A DNA stretch of 28,128 nt from assembly GCA_002328485.1 (NCBI GenBank), contig DCUF01000081.1:1-28128 (forward strand), written 5' to 3'. Both the position numbers and the translations under genes were made by a program. Position 1 is the stretch's first letter; every line of letters begins with the position of its first letter. The notes under the pieces are model-generated. The model was not told where the DNA came from, did no database searches, and worked only from the letters and a program-made list of their open reading frames with translations. Of this stretch, positions 1-7,712 are shown in pieces. The DNA comes from Deltaproteobacteria bacterium UBA2221 (GTDB lineage Bacteria > Desulfobacterota > Syntrophorhabdia > Syntrophorhabdales > WCHB1-27).

Positions 1-438
<438 letters not shown>

Positions 439-567
439 AAATCACACTCTAGTTTTGTAAAATAGGGGCCGGACTATTCTGTTGTCAAAGAACTTTCAAA
501 CTAATTTTACCGGAAATAGTGTTTCGAAGAACTGCTGAACCTTCGACTGCTACCTATGCGGGCTTTC
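439..567 (-). other. rRNA operon leader region
   Basis: This untranslated stretch lies between the distal end of promoter P2 and the mature 16S 5' end. It holds a boxA-like antitermination element (481-493). No convincing ORF with a ribosome binding site is present. It is expected to be the 5' leader of the rRNA precursor. Confidence 0.7.
481..493 (-). promoter_or_regulatory. boxA antitermination element of rRNA leader
   Basis: Read on the minus strand the sequence is GTTCTTTGACAAC, close to the bacterial boxA consensus (TGCTCTTTAACAA in E. coli). It sits about 43 nt upstream of the 16S 5' end. boxA is known to recruit NusB/NusE for rRNA antitermination. The position and sequence fit; the function here is inferred. 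Confidence 0.65.
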
Positions 568-596
568 AGTGTATCAGGTTGCCGGCTTTGTGTCAA
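568..596 (-). promoter_or_regulatory. rRNA promoter P2 (sigma-70 type)
   Basis: On the minus strand a perfect -35 TTGACA (591-596) is separated by exactly 17 nt from a -10 TACACT (568-573). It lies about 130 nt upstream of the 16S 5' end and 139 nt downstream of P1, the usual spacing for tandem rRNA promoters. Confidence 0.8.
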
Positions 597-706
597 CAGC
601 TTTTAAGCGGCATCCAAAGGTTTTTTGCAAAGAGCTTTCAAAAAGAATCGAATGCTCTGAGTTATCAGGCATTCGACAACCGCGTACTAACCTGACGCGG
701 AAGGAC

Positions 707-759
707 AGTATAGCAGGCAGATCTTAGAGTGTCAACAGTTGCTTTAAAAATATTTCTGG
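707..759 (-). promoter_or_regulatory. rRNA promoter P1 with A/T-rich UP element
   Basis: On the minus strand a perfect -35 TTGACA (730-735) and a -10 TATACT (707-712) are separated by 17 nt. The region upstream of the -35 (736-759) is A/T-rich with A and T runs, as expected of an UP element that binds the RNA polymerase alpha subunit. From here to the kinase gene at 977 no further feature is seen. Confidence 0.85.
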
Positions 760-976
760 CGTGGCCTGGATGCCCCTGTGATTTGTTTACGGGCGCACGC
801 TCGCATGGATAAGGGACGGCCCCGGGCGGTTTTGGCTGCCCTTGACGGAGTACCTCCTGGCGTAGTAAATGATGAGGGAGTAAAGGGTGTTGTTTCTGGA
901 TGGTACCGGCTCTTCGGTGGAATGAGGAAGGTAACCAGCCCTCATGCAGCACGGTTTGCGCCGAAAAACGGATTCT

Positions 977-1756
977 ATGAAAACTTTTATCGCACAGGAA
1001 TGGGTTTGTCTTCTTGATGAGAACGGTTTGGCTGGTTTTGATGCATTATGGCAGGTTGACGTGCCGCTCCTCGATCAGCCCAATACGGGAAGAGGAAGAA
1101 ACGGATGGAGCACGGTGGGACTCTTATCTCTCCCGGTGCGGGGCGGCACCGAGAGAAAGCTCATCATTAAGCGGCAACAAAATTACGTAATCCGTACTTT
1201 ATGGCATCCTTTACGGGGAATCCCGACATTGCAGAATGAGGCTTCCAGCACCCTACGTTTCAACCGCCTTGGAATCCCAACCATGAAACTGGTTTACTAC
1301 GCCGGCAAACGAGAACGAGGTGATTTCAGGGCAATTTTGCTGACCGAATTCTTGGAAGGCTACGAATCGCTTGACCGGTTGGGCCGCCATTTTCAGGGGC
1401 AGCGCGGGTTCAATAGAGCCGAACGTCATCAACTGATCAGCTCCGTTGCCCAGGTGATCCGGACCATGCATGAGAAACGGTTGAGACACAACAGCCTCTA
1501 TCCAAAACATATTTTTCTGCGAAGGGATGGCGGTGAGGTCGCTGCCAGACTCATTGACCTTGAGAAAGCACGGTGGAGCCCCCTGGGAAGAGGAAGAAGG
1601 ATTCGGGATTTAGACTCCCTCAATCGGCGTTCTCCTGGGTGGAGCAGGGCCGATCGCCTCCGATTTTTCAAGGCCTACTGCCAAACCGATCGCCTCAGCT
1701 CCAAGGACAAGGAGCTTTACCGTGTGATCGGAAAAAAGGGCGGCAGGAAATCCTGA
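977..1756 (+). CDS. InaA/WaaP-family kinase-fold protein
   Basis: A protein of 259 residues resembling the lipopolysaccharide kinase (Kdo/WaaP, InaA) branch of the protein-kinase-like superfamily. Visible blocks are a GWSTVG segment near the N-terminus, KRQQN (probable ATP-binding Lys region), LTEFLEGYESLDRL, HNSLYPKHIFLR in the catalytic-loop position, and LIDLEKARW in the DFG-equivalent position. The catalytic-loop Asp of WaaP (HRD) aligns with Ser here, while the metal-binding Asp of LIDLEKA is kept. Start ATG 977 was chosen because the domain begins there; no clear ribosome binding site precedes it, and ATG 944 in the same frame is an alternative. It lies alone, divergent from the rRNA operon and convergent with the FAD oxidase. 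It may phosphorylate a lipid or sugar substrate at the inner membrane; the substrate is unknown. Confidence 0.75.
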   Translation: MKTFIAQEWVCLLDENGLAGFDALWQVDVPLLDQPNTGRGRNGWSTVGLLSLPVRGGTERKLIIKRQQNYVIRTLWHPLRGIPTLQNEASSTLRFNRLGIPTMKLVYYAGKRERGDFRAILLTEFLEGYESLDRLGRHFQGQRGFNRAERHQLISSVAQVIRTMHEKRLRHNSLYPKHIFLRRDGGEVAARLIDLEKARWSPLGRGRRIRDLDSLNRRSPGWSRADRLRFFKAYCQTDRLSSKDKELYRVIGKKGGRKS

Positions 1757-1887
1757 AAATCCTCGGCGGCTCAGAGGGCGGATACCCGTCCAATAGGCCT
1801 GTTTATCCTAATCCCCCTCAGGCGTGCCATCCTCCTCCTTCGTCAGATCATAACTCTGTCTGGGTATTCGTTCAGTTCAAAGAAGGG

Positions 1888-1903
1888 GCCGTGGGTTCAC
1901 GGC
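1888..1903 (-). terminator. Possible weak terminator hairpin for the 6142-1912 unit
   Basis: A perfect 6-bp stem (GCCGTG/CACGGC) with a 4-nt loop lies 8 nt past the FAD-oxidase stop. On the minus strand it is followed by CCCTTCTTTG, only a moderate T-rich tail. It lies between convergent genes. The stem is seen; terminator activity is uncertain. Confidence 0.35.
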
Positions 1904-1911
1904 ATCTTACG

Positions 1912-3339
1912 CTATGGACCCTCTGGGAAGATCTTACCGGGGTTGAGGAGTCCCTTAGGGTCAAAGGCTTGCTTTATCCGTTTCATTAGGCCAATCTCCT
2001 CAGGGGTCATCTGCACCTTCAGATAATCCCTCACGGTGATGCCCACCCCGTGCTCTCCCGTGAGCTTGCCCTCCATGTCCACGGTTTTCCGGTAGATATC
2101 GACCAGAAGCTCGTTGGCCTCCTGCAACTCCGCAAAGTTGCGCTTTCGATACTGGATGGTCACGTGAAGGTTGCCATCTCCCGCGTGCCCGTAGGTAGCC
2201 ACATTGACCTTCTTACCGGCTGCGGCTTCCTTGATGGCTCTGGCGAGATAAGGGAGGCGATATCGGGGAACGACCACGTCGGCCTCGAGATGGTCCTTGC
2301 CGAGCGATTTCAGGGCCGGCAGCGTTTCTCTTCGGATGCGCCAAAAACGTTCTGCCTCGCCGTCGTCAGATGTGAGCCTGGCTTCGATTACCCCCGCCAT
2401 CTTCCGGCCGAGGAGCAAAACACGCTCTGCCTCCTCATGGGTCGCGGCTTCATGGTTGCCGTCCACCTCAATAAGCACCATCACTTCAGCGTCTTTTCGC
2501 AGGACCTCCGTGCCGGCCAGGTAATCACTGACGCAGCCGATGCTCGTCTTATCCATGAATTCTATGGCGCATGGCGTGATTCCCCCTTCAAAGATAGCCA
2601 CAACGAGATCAGCGGCTCCAATCAAGTCGTCGAGATAAAAAACCAGGGTACGCCGAAAGGCTGGCTTCGGAAGGATTTTGCAGATGATCTTCGTCACGAT
2701 GCCAAGAGTCCCCTCCGAGCCGACCATGAGGGCAACCAGGTCGTAGCCGGTTACGTTCTTGACCGTGTGCCCGCCTGCATTCACCACTTCCCCGCCGGGG
2801 AGAACGACCTCAAGGCCAAGCACATAATCCCGCGTCACTCCGTACTTCACCGCCCTCGTGTAACCCGCATTCTCGGCCACATTTCCTCCCAGTGTGCTTT
2901 CCACCGTGCTGGATGGGTCAGGGGGGAAAAAGAGATTGTACGCTTTCAAAGCCTCCTGAAGATCGCTGGCGATAACGCCGGGCTCCACCACGATCTGCAT
3001 ATTCTTTCTGTCGATTTCGATGATCCGGTTCATCCGGACGAGGGATAGGACGGCACCGCCGTTCACCGGGAGCGCGCCTCCGGACAGGCCAGTTCTACCC
3101 CCCTGAGGGGTCACGGCCACGTCATGGGCATAAGAAAGCCGCATAATCTCAGAAACTTGGGCGGTCGAGGTAGGAAGAAGGACCACGTCAGGCATAAAAC
3201 GGAGTTCCGTGGCGTCGTAACAGAAGTGAGACATCCCGTCGCGGTCGACGATGATCTGTTCGTCACGGAGGAAAGGTTTTAGATCCCGGAGAAAACCAGC
3301 GATGCGGTCTTTGATCGGTCTCTTTGGACCACCACTCAC
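1912..3339 (-). CDS. FAD-linked oxidase, GlcD/D-2-hydroxyacid dehydrogenase family
   Basis: A protein of 475 residues of the GlcD / D-lactate or D-2-hydroxyglutarate dehydrogenase family, about the usual length. The N-terminal half is a PCMH-type FAD-binding domain (VVLLPTSTAQVSEIM, PQGGRTGLSGG, DPSSTVESTLGGNVAENAG, GHTVKNVTGYDL, GSEGTLGIVT). The C-terminal half is the FAD-oxidase C domain with GHAGDGNLHV and GEHGVG, which carry the His/Asp residues for metal and substrate. It would oxidise a D-2-hydroxy acid to a 2-oxo acid and pass electrons to a partner. Start GTG 3339 overlaps the preceding stop by four bases (GTGA) and has a G-rich ribosome binding site, so translational coupling is likely; an in-frame ATG further upstream would run deep into the previous gene. 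It is last in a unit with two dehydratase/reductase-family genes, suggesting 2-hydroxyacid or aromatic acid metabolism. No GlcE or GlcF partner is visible. Confidence 0.9.
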   Translation of the reverse strand: MSGGPKRPIKDRIAGFLRDLKPFLRDEQIIVDRDGMSHFCYDATELRFMPDVVLLPTSTAQVSEIMRLSYAHDVAVTPQGGRTGLSGGALPVNGGAVLSLVRMNRIIEIDRKNMQIVVEPGVIASDLQEALKAYNLFFPPDPSSTVESTLGGNVAENAGYTRAVKYGVTRDYVLGLEVVLPGGEVVNAGGHTVKNVTGYDLVALMVGSEGTLGIVTKIICKILPKPAFRRTLVFYLDDLIGAADLVVAIFEGGITPCAIEFMDKTSIGCVSDYLAGTEVLRKDAEVMVLIEVDGNHEAATHEEAERVLLLGRKMAGVIEARLTSDDGEAERFWRIRRETLPALKSLGKDHLEADVVVPRYRLPYLARAIKEAAAGKKVNVATYGHAGDGNLHVTIQYRKRNFAELQEANELLVDIYRKTVDMEGKLTGEHGVGITVRDYLKVQMTPEEIGLMKRIKQAFDPKGLLNPGKIFPEGP

Positions 3340-3710
3340 AGGGCACCGCCCCGGGTACAGGGCGTTATCTTTCCGAGCATCCCTCCTGAGAATTCCACCT
3401 CGTACTCGTACAGACAATCATTGTAGTAGCGAGAAAAACGCACGAGTCCATTGAATTCCCTCCTGATCAGACCGTCCACGACCTTCTTCGTTTCACCGCT
3501 GGCCTTAAGGAGACAGTTCAAGTCCTCTCCGAATTCCTGTTCTTCCGCAGGAACGGGCTCCAGATGCCACAGCTCACCCAGCAGTCTACCCTCCTCGCTG
3601 ATAATGAACATGGTCTCGTTGGAGTCTAAATCAGTTGTCCAGAAGCCGTCTTGCGGTGCTTCGGCAGGATATCCCGGCAGAGGAACCAGCACGGTGATTC
3701 GATCGAACAT
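3336..3710 (-). CDS. Uncharacterised 124-residue protein
   Basis: I do not recognise a named family. The start ATG 3710 follows GGAGGTGCGA, a strong ribosome binding site, and the stop overlaps the GTG of the downstream FAD oxidase by four bases, so it is a real member of the unit. The protein is acidic in its middle part. Visible patterns are GFWTTDLDSNETMFIISEEG in the first half and FNGLVRFSRYYNDCLYEYEV near the C-terminus. These loosely recall small proteobacterial and phage-borne hypothetical proteins with a TKDLD...DGRL...F.G.I.FY layout (memory, not searched). There is no signal peptide, membrane segment or metal motif. It lies 84 nt after the BcrB-like gene. A role as an accessory or assembly protein is possible, but nothing in the sequence proves it. 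Confidence 0.75.
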   Translation of the reverse strand: MFDRITVLVPLPGYPAEAPQDGFWTTDLDSNETMFIISEEGRLLGELWHLEPVPAEEQEFGEDLNCLLKASGETKKVVDGLIRREFNGLVRFSRYYNDCLYEYEVEFSGGMLGKITPCTRGGAL

Positions 3711-3794
3711 TCGCACCTCCCGAAAAACGGGTTCGCGACGAGCAGAGAAGGCACACGCGGGGACAGAAACGTCGTGCCAGACCAAAGGTCTCGC

Positions 3795-5006
3795 CTATAA
3801 TCGCAGCCTATCCAACGTCTCGAAATAGGCCTCTATACGCGTCCTGATTTGGGTTTCCGAATAGAACCGCGGATCGCCCATGTCGCTTTCGAACACCAGT
3901 GCGGGAATACCCGTTCTTTTGACGAGAATGTCCCTCAGGCTCGGAACGGCAAACGAAACGGCCTTACAGCTCCGGTTCATGAACATGATCATACCGTTCA
4001 TGTCGTACCGCTTGAAAAGATCGACGGCCATGTCCGCCCGGTCCTCGATGGTCGAGTTGGAAAATACCGATGCGTACTGCTCCGCCATGGCAAGCAACGG
4101 GTCTTTATCCAGATCGAACTCCAGGCTCCATGCATGCACATAGAGGGAGGTGAGAATAACACCGCCATAGGAACCCAATAGCTTGGCGTGATCGCTAAAT
4201 TTAAACCAGACCGGCAGATTCTCCCAATAGAGCCTGTATTTCTCGTTCTTGAGCACCCCGATGCCACGGTCTACCTTGGCCTGGCACTCATCGACGAGGG
4301 TCTGGTAGTATTCCACGCATTCCTGGGTTCCTCTTCTATAGACGGCGATAGCCATACCAATCAGCGCGTCAAAGATGCTGATGGGTGAGGGCTTGTACTG
4401 AGCCATGTCGAGAAACTTCTTATACAGCAGGCTTGATTCGGCGGAATACTTCATGACCTCTTTCAAACGGTCATAATCAAACTTCCGTTTCGTTACCTCT
4501 TCCATCCATGCAATCATCTCTCTGAGCTGCATGACGCAGTATTTGATGATTTCTTCCCGCGCCTTCTTGTCTTTGATGTATTCAGGGGTGTCCCACACGA
4601 ACATCGGCACGTTACCTTTGCGAGCCAGGACCTGAAACCATTTGGTGAGGGTAAAGCACTGGGCGTTACAGGCAAGAAGGAGATCGGGATCGGGGATGCC
4701 CCCGGTTGCCGTCTTACCGGTCTTCCTGTATCCAAGGTCCGATCGGGCATAGGCACAGAGATGGCTCGTGTAACCCATACTTTCGGTTGCGAGAGAGAGC
4801 TCTGTTCCCATGCGTCCACTCAGGCAGGCAACCGCGTGATTCTCCGGGTATATGGGAATAATATCGTGGGCCACAAATAGCTCCACAGGGGAAACAGCGG
4901 TGGTGTAACCTACCATTTTGCCAAGGTCGTGAGCGTGAAAGGCCTCATCCATGTATTCCTTGGTAATCTTCTTCGACAGGTCTTTGGAACTCATCTTGTC
5001 ACTCAT
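3795..5006 (-). CDS. BcrB/HgdA-like subunit, 2-hydroxyacyl-CoA dehydratase / benzoyl-CoA reductase family
   Basis: A 403-residue protein of the family that contains benzoyl-CoA reductase BcrB and 2-hydroxyacyl-CoA dehydratase subunits. The N-terminal block AVSPVELFVAHDIIPIYPENHA closely resembles BcrB as recalled. Candidate cluster cysteines are in SHLCAYARSDLG, LLLACNAQCFTLTKW and FMNRSCKAVS. Known members hold a [4Fe-4S] cluster between the two subunits and perform difficult one-electron chemistry (dearomatisation or alpha,beta-dehydration) after ATP-driven activation. ATG 5006 overlaps the upstream subunit's stop by four bases (ATGA), so the two are translationally coupled. Its partner is the 379-residue subunit at 5003-6142. 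No activator ATPase of the HgdC/BadF/BcrAD type lies in the window, so whether it reduces benzoyl-CoA or dehydrates a hydroxyacyl-CoA cannot be decided. Confidence 0.88.
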   Translation of the reverse strand: MSDKMSSKDLSKKITKEYMDEAFHAHDLGKMVGYTTAVSPVELFVAHDIIPIYPENHAVACLSGRMGTELSLATESMGYTSHLCAYARSDLGYRKTGKTATGGIPDPDLLLACNAQCFTLTKWFQVLARKGNVPMFVWDTPEYIKDKKAREEIIKYCVMQLREMIAWMEEVTKRKFDYDRLKEVMKYSAESSLLYKKFLDMAQYKPSPISIFDALIGMAIAVYRRGTQECVEYYQTLVDECQAKVDRGIGVLKNEKYRLYWENLPVWFKFSDHAKLLGSYGGVILTSLYVHAWSLEFDLDKDPLLAMAEQYASVFSNSTIEDRADMAVDLFKRYDMNGMIMFMNRSCKAVSFAVPSLRDILVKRTGIPALVFESDMGDPRFYSETQIRTRIEAYFETLDRLRL

Positions 5007-6142
5007 CGGCCACTCTCCCGCAGGGATTCAAAAAACGCATGGAGCCTGGTTCGAACATGAGACAAGGAGAGGGTCTGATATTCGGTAACCAGCATATGGA
5101 AGGGAATCCCCTCCTTCTTCATCGCCACTTTCAAATCAGGCACATCGTACTCCTCCGATTCACAGAATTCGATATGCACATAGACAACCGCCTTTGCGCT
5201 GTACTCTTTGTACAGGGCCTTCAGGGCCTCGACATTCTTGAAGACATCGTCATGGATCGGAGAGAAAAAACCACGTCGGAAGTGTCGCTCCATGAGTGCC
5301 TCGACGAGATCGCTCTTATCTTCATCTACGATGCCCTGCAGATTCCTGCTGCCGGTCACAAGGGTGTCAGCCACCACATTGAGCTCTATTTCATCGAAAA
5401 GGTCGAATATCTCAAGAGGGTCGCAGGTGATGCCGGTCAGAACAACAGGCACATGGTTTCTACCGTCGCTGTGGCTCTTTAACCCGTCGCGGATCTTCTT
5501 TAGACTCTCATTCAACTCCTTTTTGTCCACCTGCATCGATAATTTGAGAAGAGAGAAGAGCTGCTTGTTCGTAATCGTTTCCGGATGCCGTCTTTTGATT
5601 TGGTAGAGCTCGCTTAGCAGCCTCTTGTTCTCATTATGGATCGCTACAGATCGCTTCAGGTCATCGGGGGTGATGCTTTTCCCCGTCCATTGCGAGAGCG
5701 AACTGATGAGACGCATTGTCTCTTCCTTCACCCAGTATCTGGCACTTTGCCGATCAACCTGCCTCGGTAAGAGGATACTTTCCACATAGGTGTCGGGAAA
5801 GTTGATTCTCCAGATATCGCACATATGTTGCGTGGTATCGCATACCTGGGGCAGGACGAAACCGTCGAAGAGATCATTTTCGTAGGTCAGCGCCAATTCA
5901 AGGTTGCTCCGGGCGAGCGAGCATGCATTGTCCGGTAATAGACTCGGGGCTTTTCTTAAAGGCTTGTGCGTGCCCAGAAGGGTGACGGGCAATATATCGA
6001 AGGCGTAAATAACCTCTTCGGGGACGTCTGCCAGCGTGCTTCCAACGACCTTCTTTCCCGTTTCGTTTTTCCACGCCCTGATGGAGGCATAGGGGTCTGC
6101 GGCATATTCGATGGCTTGGCCAAAATCAAGATTCTCCCACAT
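5003..6142 (-). CDS. BcrC/HgdB-like subunit, 2-hydroxyacyl-CoA dehydratase / benzoyl-CoA reductase family
   Basis: A 379-residue protein and first gene of the minus-strand unit. It has the family opening (KKVVGSTLADVPEEVIYAFD, compare GYLYPDVPEELLYA in BcrC as recalled). Conserved cysteine blocks are DNACSLARSNLE, VLPQVCDTTQHMCDIW, TGITCDPLEIFDLFDE and VYVHIEFCESEEYD; these are the usual places for [4Fe-4S] ligands. ATG 6142 follows a good AGGAG at 6 nt or less. It probably forms the heterodimer with the BcrB-like protein encoded immediately downstream. A promoter candidate lies at 6193-6221. Family membership is strong. The substrate (aromatic acyl-CoA versus 2-hydroxyacyl-CoA) is open; the linked GlcD-type oxidase mildly favours 2-hydroxy acids. 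Confidence 0.88.
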   Translation of the reverse strand: MWENLDFGQAIEYAADPYASIRAWKNETGKKVVGSTLADVPEEVIYAFDILPVTLLGTHKPLRKAPSLLPDNACSLARSNLELALTYENDLFDGFVLPQVCDTTQHMCDIWRINFPDTYVESILLPRQVDRQSARYWVKEETMRLISSLSQWTGKSITPDDLKRSVAIHNENKRLLSELYQIKRRHPETITNKQLFSLLKLSMQVDKKELNESLKKIRDGLKSHSDGRNHVPVVLTGITCDPLEIFDLFDEIELNVVADTLVTGSRNLQGIVDEDKSDLVEALMERHFRRGFFSPIHDDVFKNVEALKALYKEYSAKAVVYVHIEFCESEEYDVPDLKVAMKKEGIPFHMLVTEYQTLSLSHVRTRLHAFFESLRESGR

Positions 6143-6192
6143 AGGCTCCTACCGCAATGATTTTGTTTATGAATACCGGCTGGTGATCGATA

Positions 6193-6221
6193 AAACTAAC
6201 TTTTGTATGCTTTGAAGTCAA
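6193..6221 (-). promoter_or_regulatory. Candidate promoter of the BcrC-BcrB-GlcD unit
   Basis: On the minus strand TTGACT (6216-6221) is followed after 17 nt by TAGTTT (6193-6198). It lies about 50 nt upstream of the ATG at 6142, in the divergent gap to the HAD gene. The -10 is only a fair match. Confidence 0.4.
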
Positions 6222-6256
6222 GGCTTTTGCCACAGGAATCCTGTTGTGTTTGTTGA

Positions 6257-6270
6257 TCTTCCGTGGAAGA
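6257..6270. promoter_or_regulatory. Inverted repeat in a divergent promoter region
   Basis: TCTTCC and GGAAGA form a perfect inverted repeat with a 2-nt centre, between two divergent transcription units. It could be a repressor or activator site, or chance; no regulator gene is adjacent. Confidence 0.25.
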
Positions 6271-6302
6271 ATAGTCGCACGTAATCTTTGGGGGAATTCC
6301 TC

Positions 6303-6893
6303 TTGGTTCTGGCACTTTTCGATTTTGACGGCACCATCAGTTTCCGGGACAGCTTCGGCGATTTTATCAGGTTCGTCGTCGGCCCGTGGCGATTCTGGTG
6401 CGGAGTGGTTTGTCTCATACCGGTTATCACTGCTTTCATATTTGGCATTGTCAAGGCCTGGCGCGCCAAAGAACTTATGGCGATATATTTCTTCCGCGGG
6501 TGGAATGCCAAGGAATTCAAGCAACTGGCGTATAACTACTCCCTCCAGAGACTTCCACGGATCGTGAGACCCATCGCCCTGGAACGCATCTGGGAGCACA
6601 AAAGGAGAGGTGATACGGTAGTGGTGGTTACCGCTTCAATCGACCTCTGGCTGCGCGGCTGGTGTGAGGCTCAAGGGATCGATCTTATTGCCACCAGATT
6701 GCAGATCCGCGACGGACGCATTACGGGACGATTTTTGACCAAAAACTGCAGCGGCCGTGAAAAGGTGCGCCGCATCAAAGAACAGTACGACCTCTCCGTG
6801 TTTGATCGAATCTACGCCTATGGCGACAATCCCGCCGACCGGCCTATGCTGGAGTTGGCCCATGAACGATACTACCGCTGGCAGCGGGTTTAA
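6303..6893 (+). CDS. HAD-IB family phosphatase (SerB-like)
   Basis: A haloacid-dehalogenase-superfamily hydrolase of 196 residues. Motif I is LFDFDGT at residues 6-12 (nucleophile and acid Asp 7 and Asp 9). Motif II is VVVVTAS, a Lys in GREKVRR serves as motif III, and motif IV is YAYGDNPADRPML. The segment from about residue 25 to 45 is strongly hydrophobic, as in the cap region of HAD-IB proteins. It would hydrolyse a phosphomonoester with Mg; the substrate is not evident. The chosen start is TTG 6303, placed behind GGGGGAA and giving the typical short N-terminus before the first motif. TTG 6288 in frame is an alternative. The gene is divergent from the BcrC-like gene and is followed 85 nt later by an exported protein. 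Confidence 0.8.
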   Translation: MVLALFDFDGTISFRDSFGDFIRFVVGPWRFWCGVVCLIPVITAFIFGIVKAWRAKELMAIYFFRGWNAKEFKQLAYNYSLQRLPRIVRPIALERIWEHKRRGDTVVVVTASIDLWLRGWCEAQGIDLIATRLQIRDGRITGRFLTKNCSGREKVRRIKEQYDLSVFDRIYAYGDNPADRPMLELAHERYYRWQRV

Positions 6894-6924
6894 CCGAATA
6901 GCGGCTGTCGGTAAAGAAAAAACT

Positions 6925-6954
6925 TTGACAAGCGATATAGGGATTGGGTAGCTT
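6925..6954 (+). promoter_or_regulatory. Candidate promoter for the exported Tyr/Gly-rich protein
   Basis: TTGACA (6925-6930) is followed after 18 nt by TAGCTT (6949-6954), 24 nt before the ATG. The -35 is perfect and the -10 is weak. Confidence 0.4.
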
Positions 6955-6978
6955 TGCAACTATAAGGGGGTGTTTCCC

Positions 6979-7503
6979 ATGAAAGCTTCGAAATCGGCGC
7001 TGTTTTACTCAGGAACATTATTATTGGCCCTTACCATAGGATTTGCCGGGGTGAGCGCTGCAGAGGTTGACGTTAACGTCGGCATCAATGTCCCCCTACC
7101 CGTTTTCGTTGCGCCCGCACCTCCGCCCGTGGTTGTCATACCCAATAGCTACGTTTACTACGTACCGGATATCGATGTCGACATCCTCTTCTACCACGGC
7201 TACTGGTATCGCCCTTACCAGGGGTACTGGTTCAGATCCCGATCTTACAACGGGCCCTGGGGCCGCATGTCCCCCTATATGGTGCCCCCGGCTCTCGTCA
7301 GTCTTCCACCGAACTGGCGCATGCCGCCCGGACACGGGCGGATACCCTACGGTCAGTTGAAGAAAAATTGGTATCAATGGGAAAGGAATAGATACTGGTA
7401 CCAGCGTGGTTGGGACCACGAGGACCGCGGAGGAGGATACGGACGAGGTTTTGATGGTCGCGGCGGCGGACCGGGTGGACGTGGCCACGGTCGAGGCTAT
7501 TAG
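6979..7503 (+). CDS. Small exported Tyr/Pro/Gly-rich protein
   Basis: A 174-residue protein with a clear signal peptide: basic start MKASK, hydrophobic core LLLALTIGFAG, and a probable signal peptidase I site after VSA or SAA near residue 28. The mature part begins with Val-rich and Pro-rich segments (VNVGINVPLPVF, APAPPPVVVIP), then a Tyr/Trp-rich middle (YHGYWYRPYQGYWFRS) and an Arg/Gly-rich tail ending in GRGY. I recall similar proteins of unknown function in Geobacter and relatives. Start ATG 6979 follows AAGGGGG at 8 nt. No cysteine and no lipobox are seen. It is predicted to be periplasmic or surface-located. The aromatic motifs could bind a polymer, but no function is established. Confidence 0.75.
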   Translation: MKASKSALFYSGTLLLALTIGFAGVSAAEVDVNVGINVPLPVFVAPAPPPVVVIPNSYVYYVPDIDVDILFYHGYWYRPYQGYWFRSRSYNGPWGRMSPYMVPPALVSLPPNWRMPPGHGRIPYGQLKKNWYQWERNRYWYQRGWDHEDRGGGYGRGFDGRGGGPGGRGHGRGY

Positions 7504-7675
7504 CCGCCGGATCATGGGCGGCCTGACCGGGTCGCTTATGATCTTTGTCGATTGCCTGTCAACAATCAGTAGCAACGGGGCGAGCCTCCGCAAGTGCCCC
7601 CGGCCGTTTATAATAGCCTCTCACCTATAACCCCCGTATCCAGAAATCCATTGCCCACGGCCTGCCTTCCCTGCC

Positions 7676-7704
7676 TTGACACCCATCGCCATATACGGGA
7701 TACT
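7676..7704 (+). promoter_or_regulatory. Promoter of the UvrD-type helicase gene, close to its ATG
   Basis: A perfect TTGACA (7676-7681) and GATACT (7699-7704) are 17 nt apart. Only 8 nt separate the -10 from the ATG at 7713, so transcription would start at or within two bases of the start codon. The gap 7504-7675 holds a GC hairpin (7503-7508/7517-7522) without a T run, and no gene. Confidence 0.65.
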
Positions 7705-7712
7705 GTTCGCGC

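Noticed and set aside
1573..1989. 138-codon open frame on the plus strand
   Set aside because: It overlaps the kinase-fold gene in another frame and runs into the FAD oxidase end; composition is not protein-like.
2050..3048. 332-codon open frame on the plus strand
   Set aside because: It lies wholly antisense to the well-supported FAD oxidase, and its product shows no family resemblance and has the composition of a mirror frame.
5038..5070. tRNA T-loop-like GGTTCGAA sequence
   Set aside because: It lies inside the BcrC-like coding region and no cloverleaf can be drawn around it. No other tRNA candidate was found.
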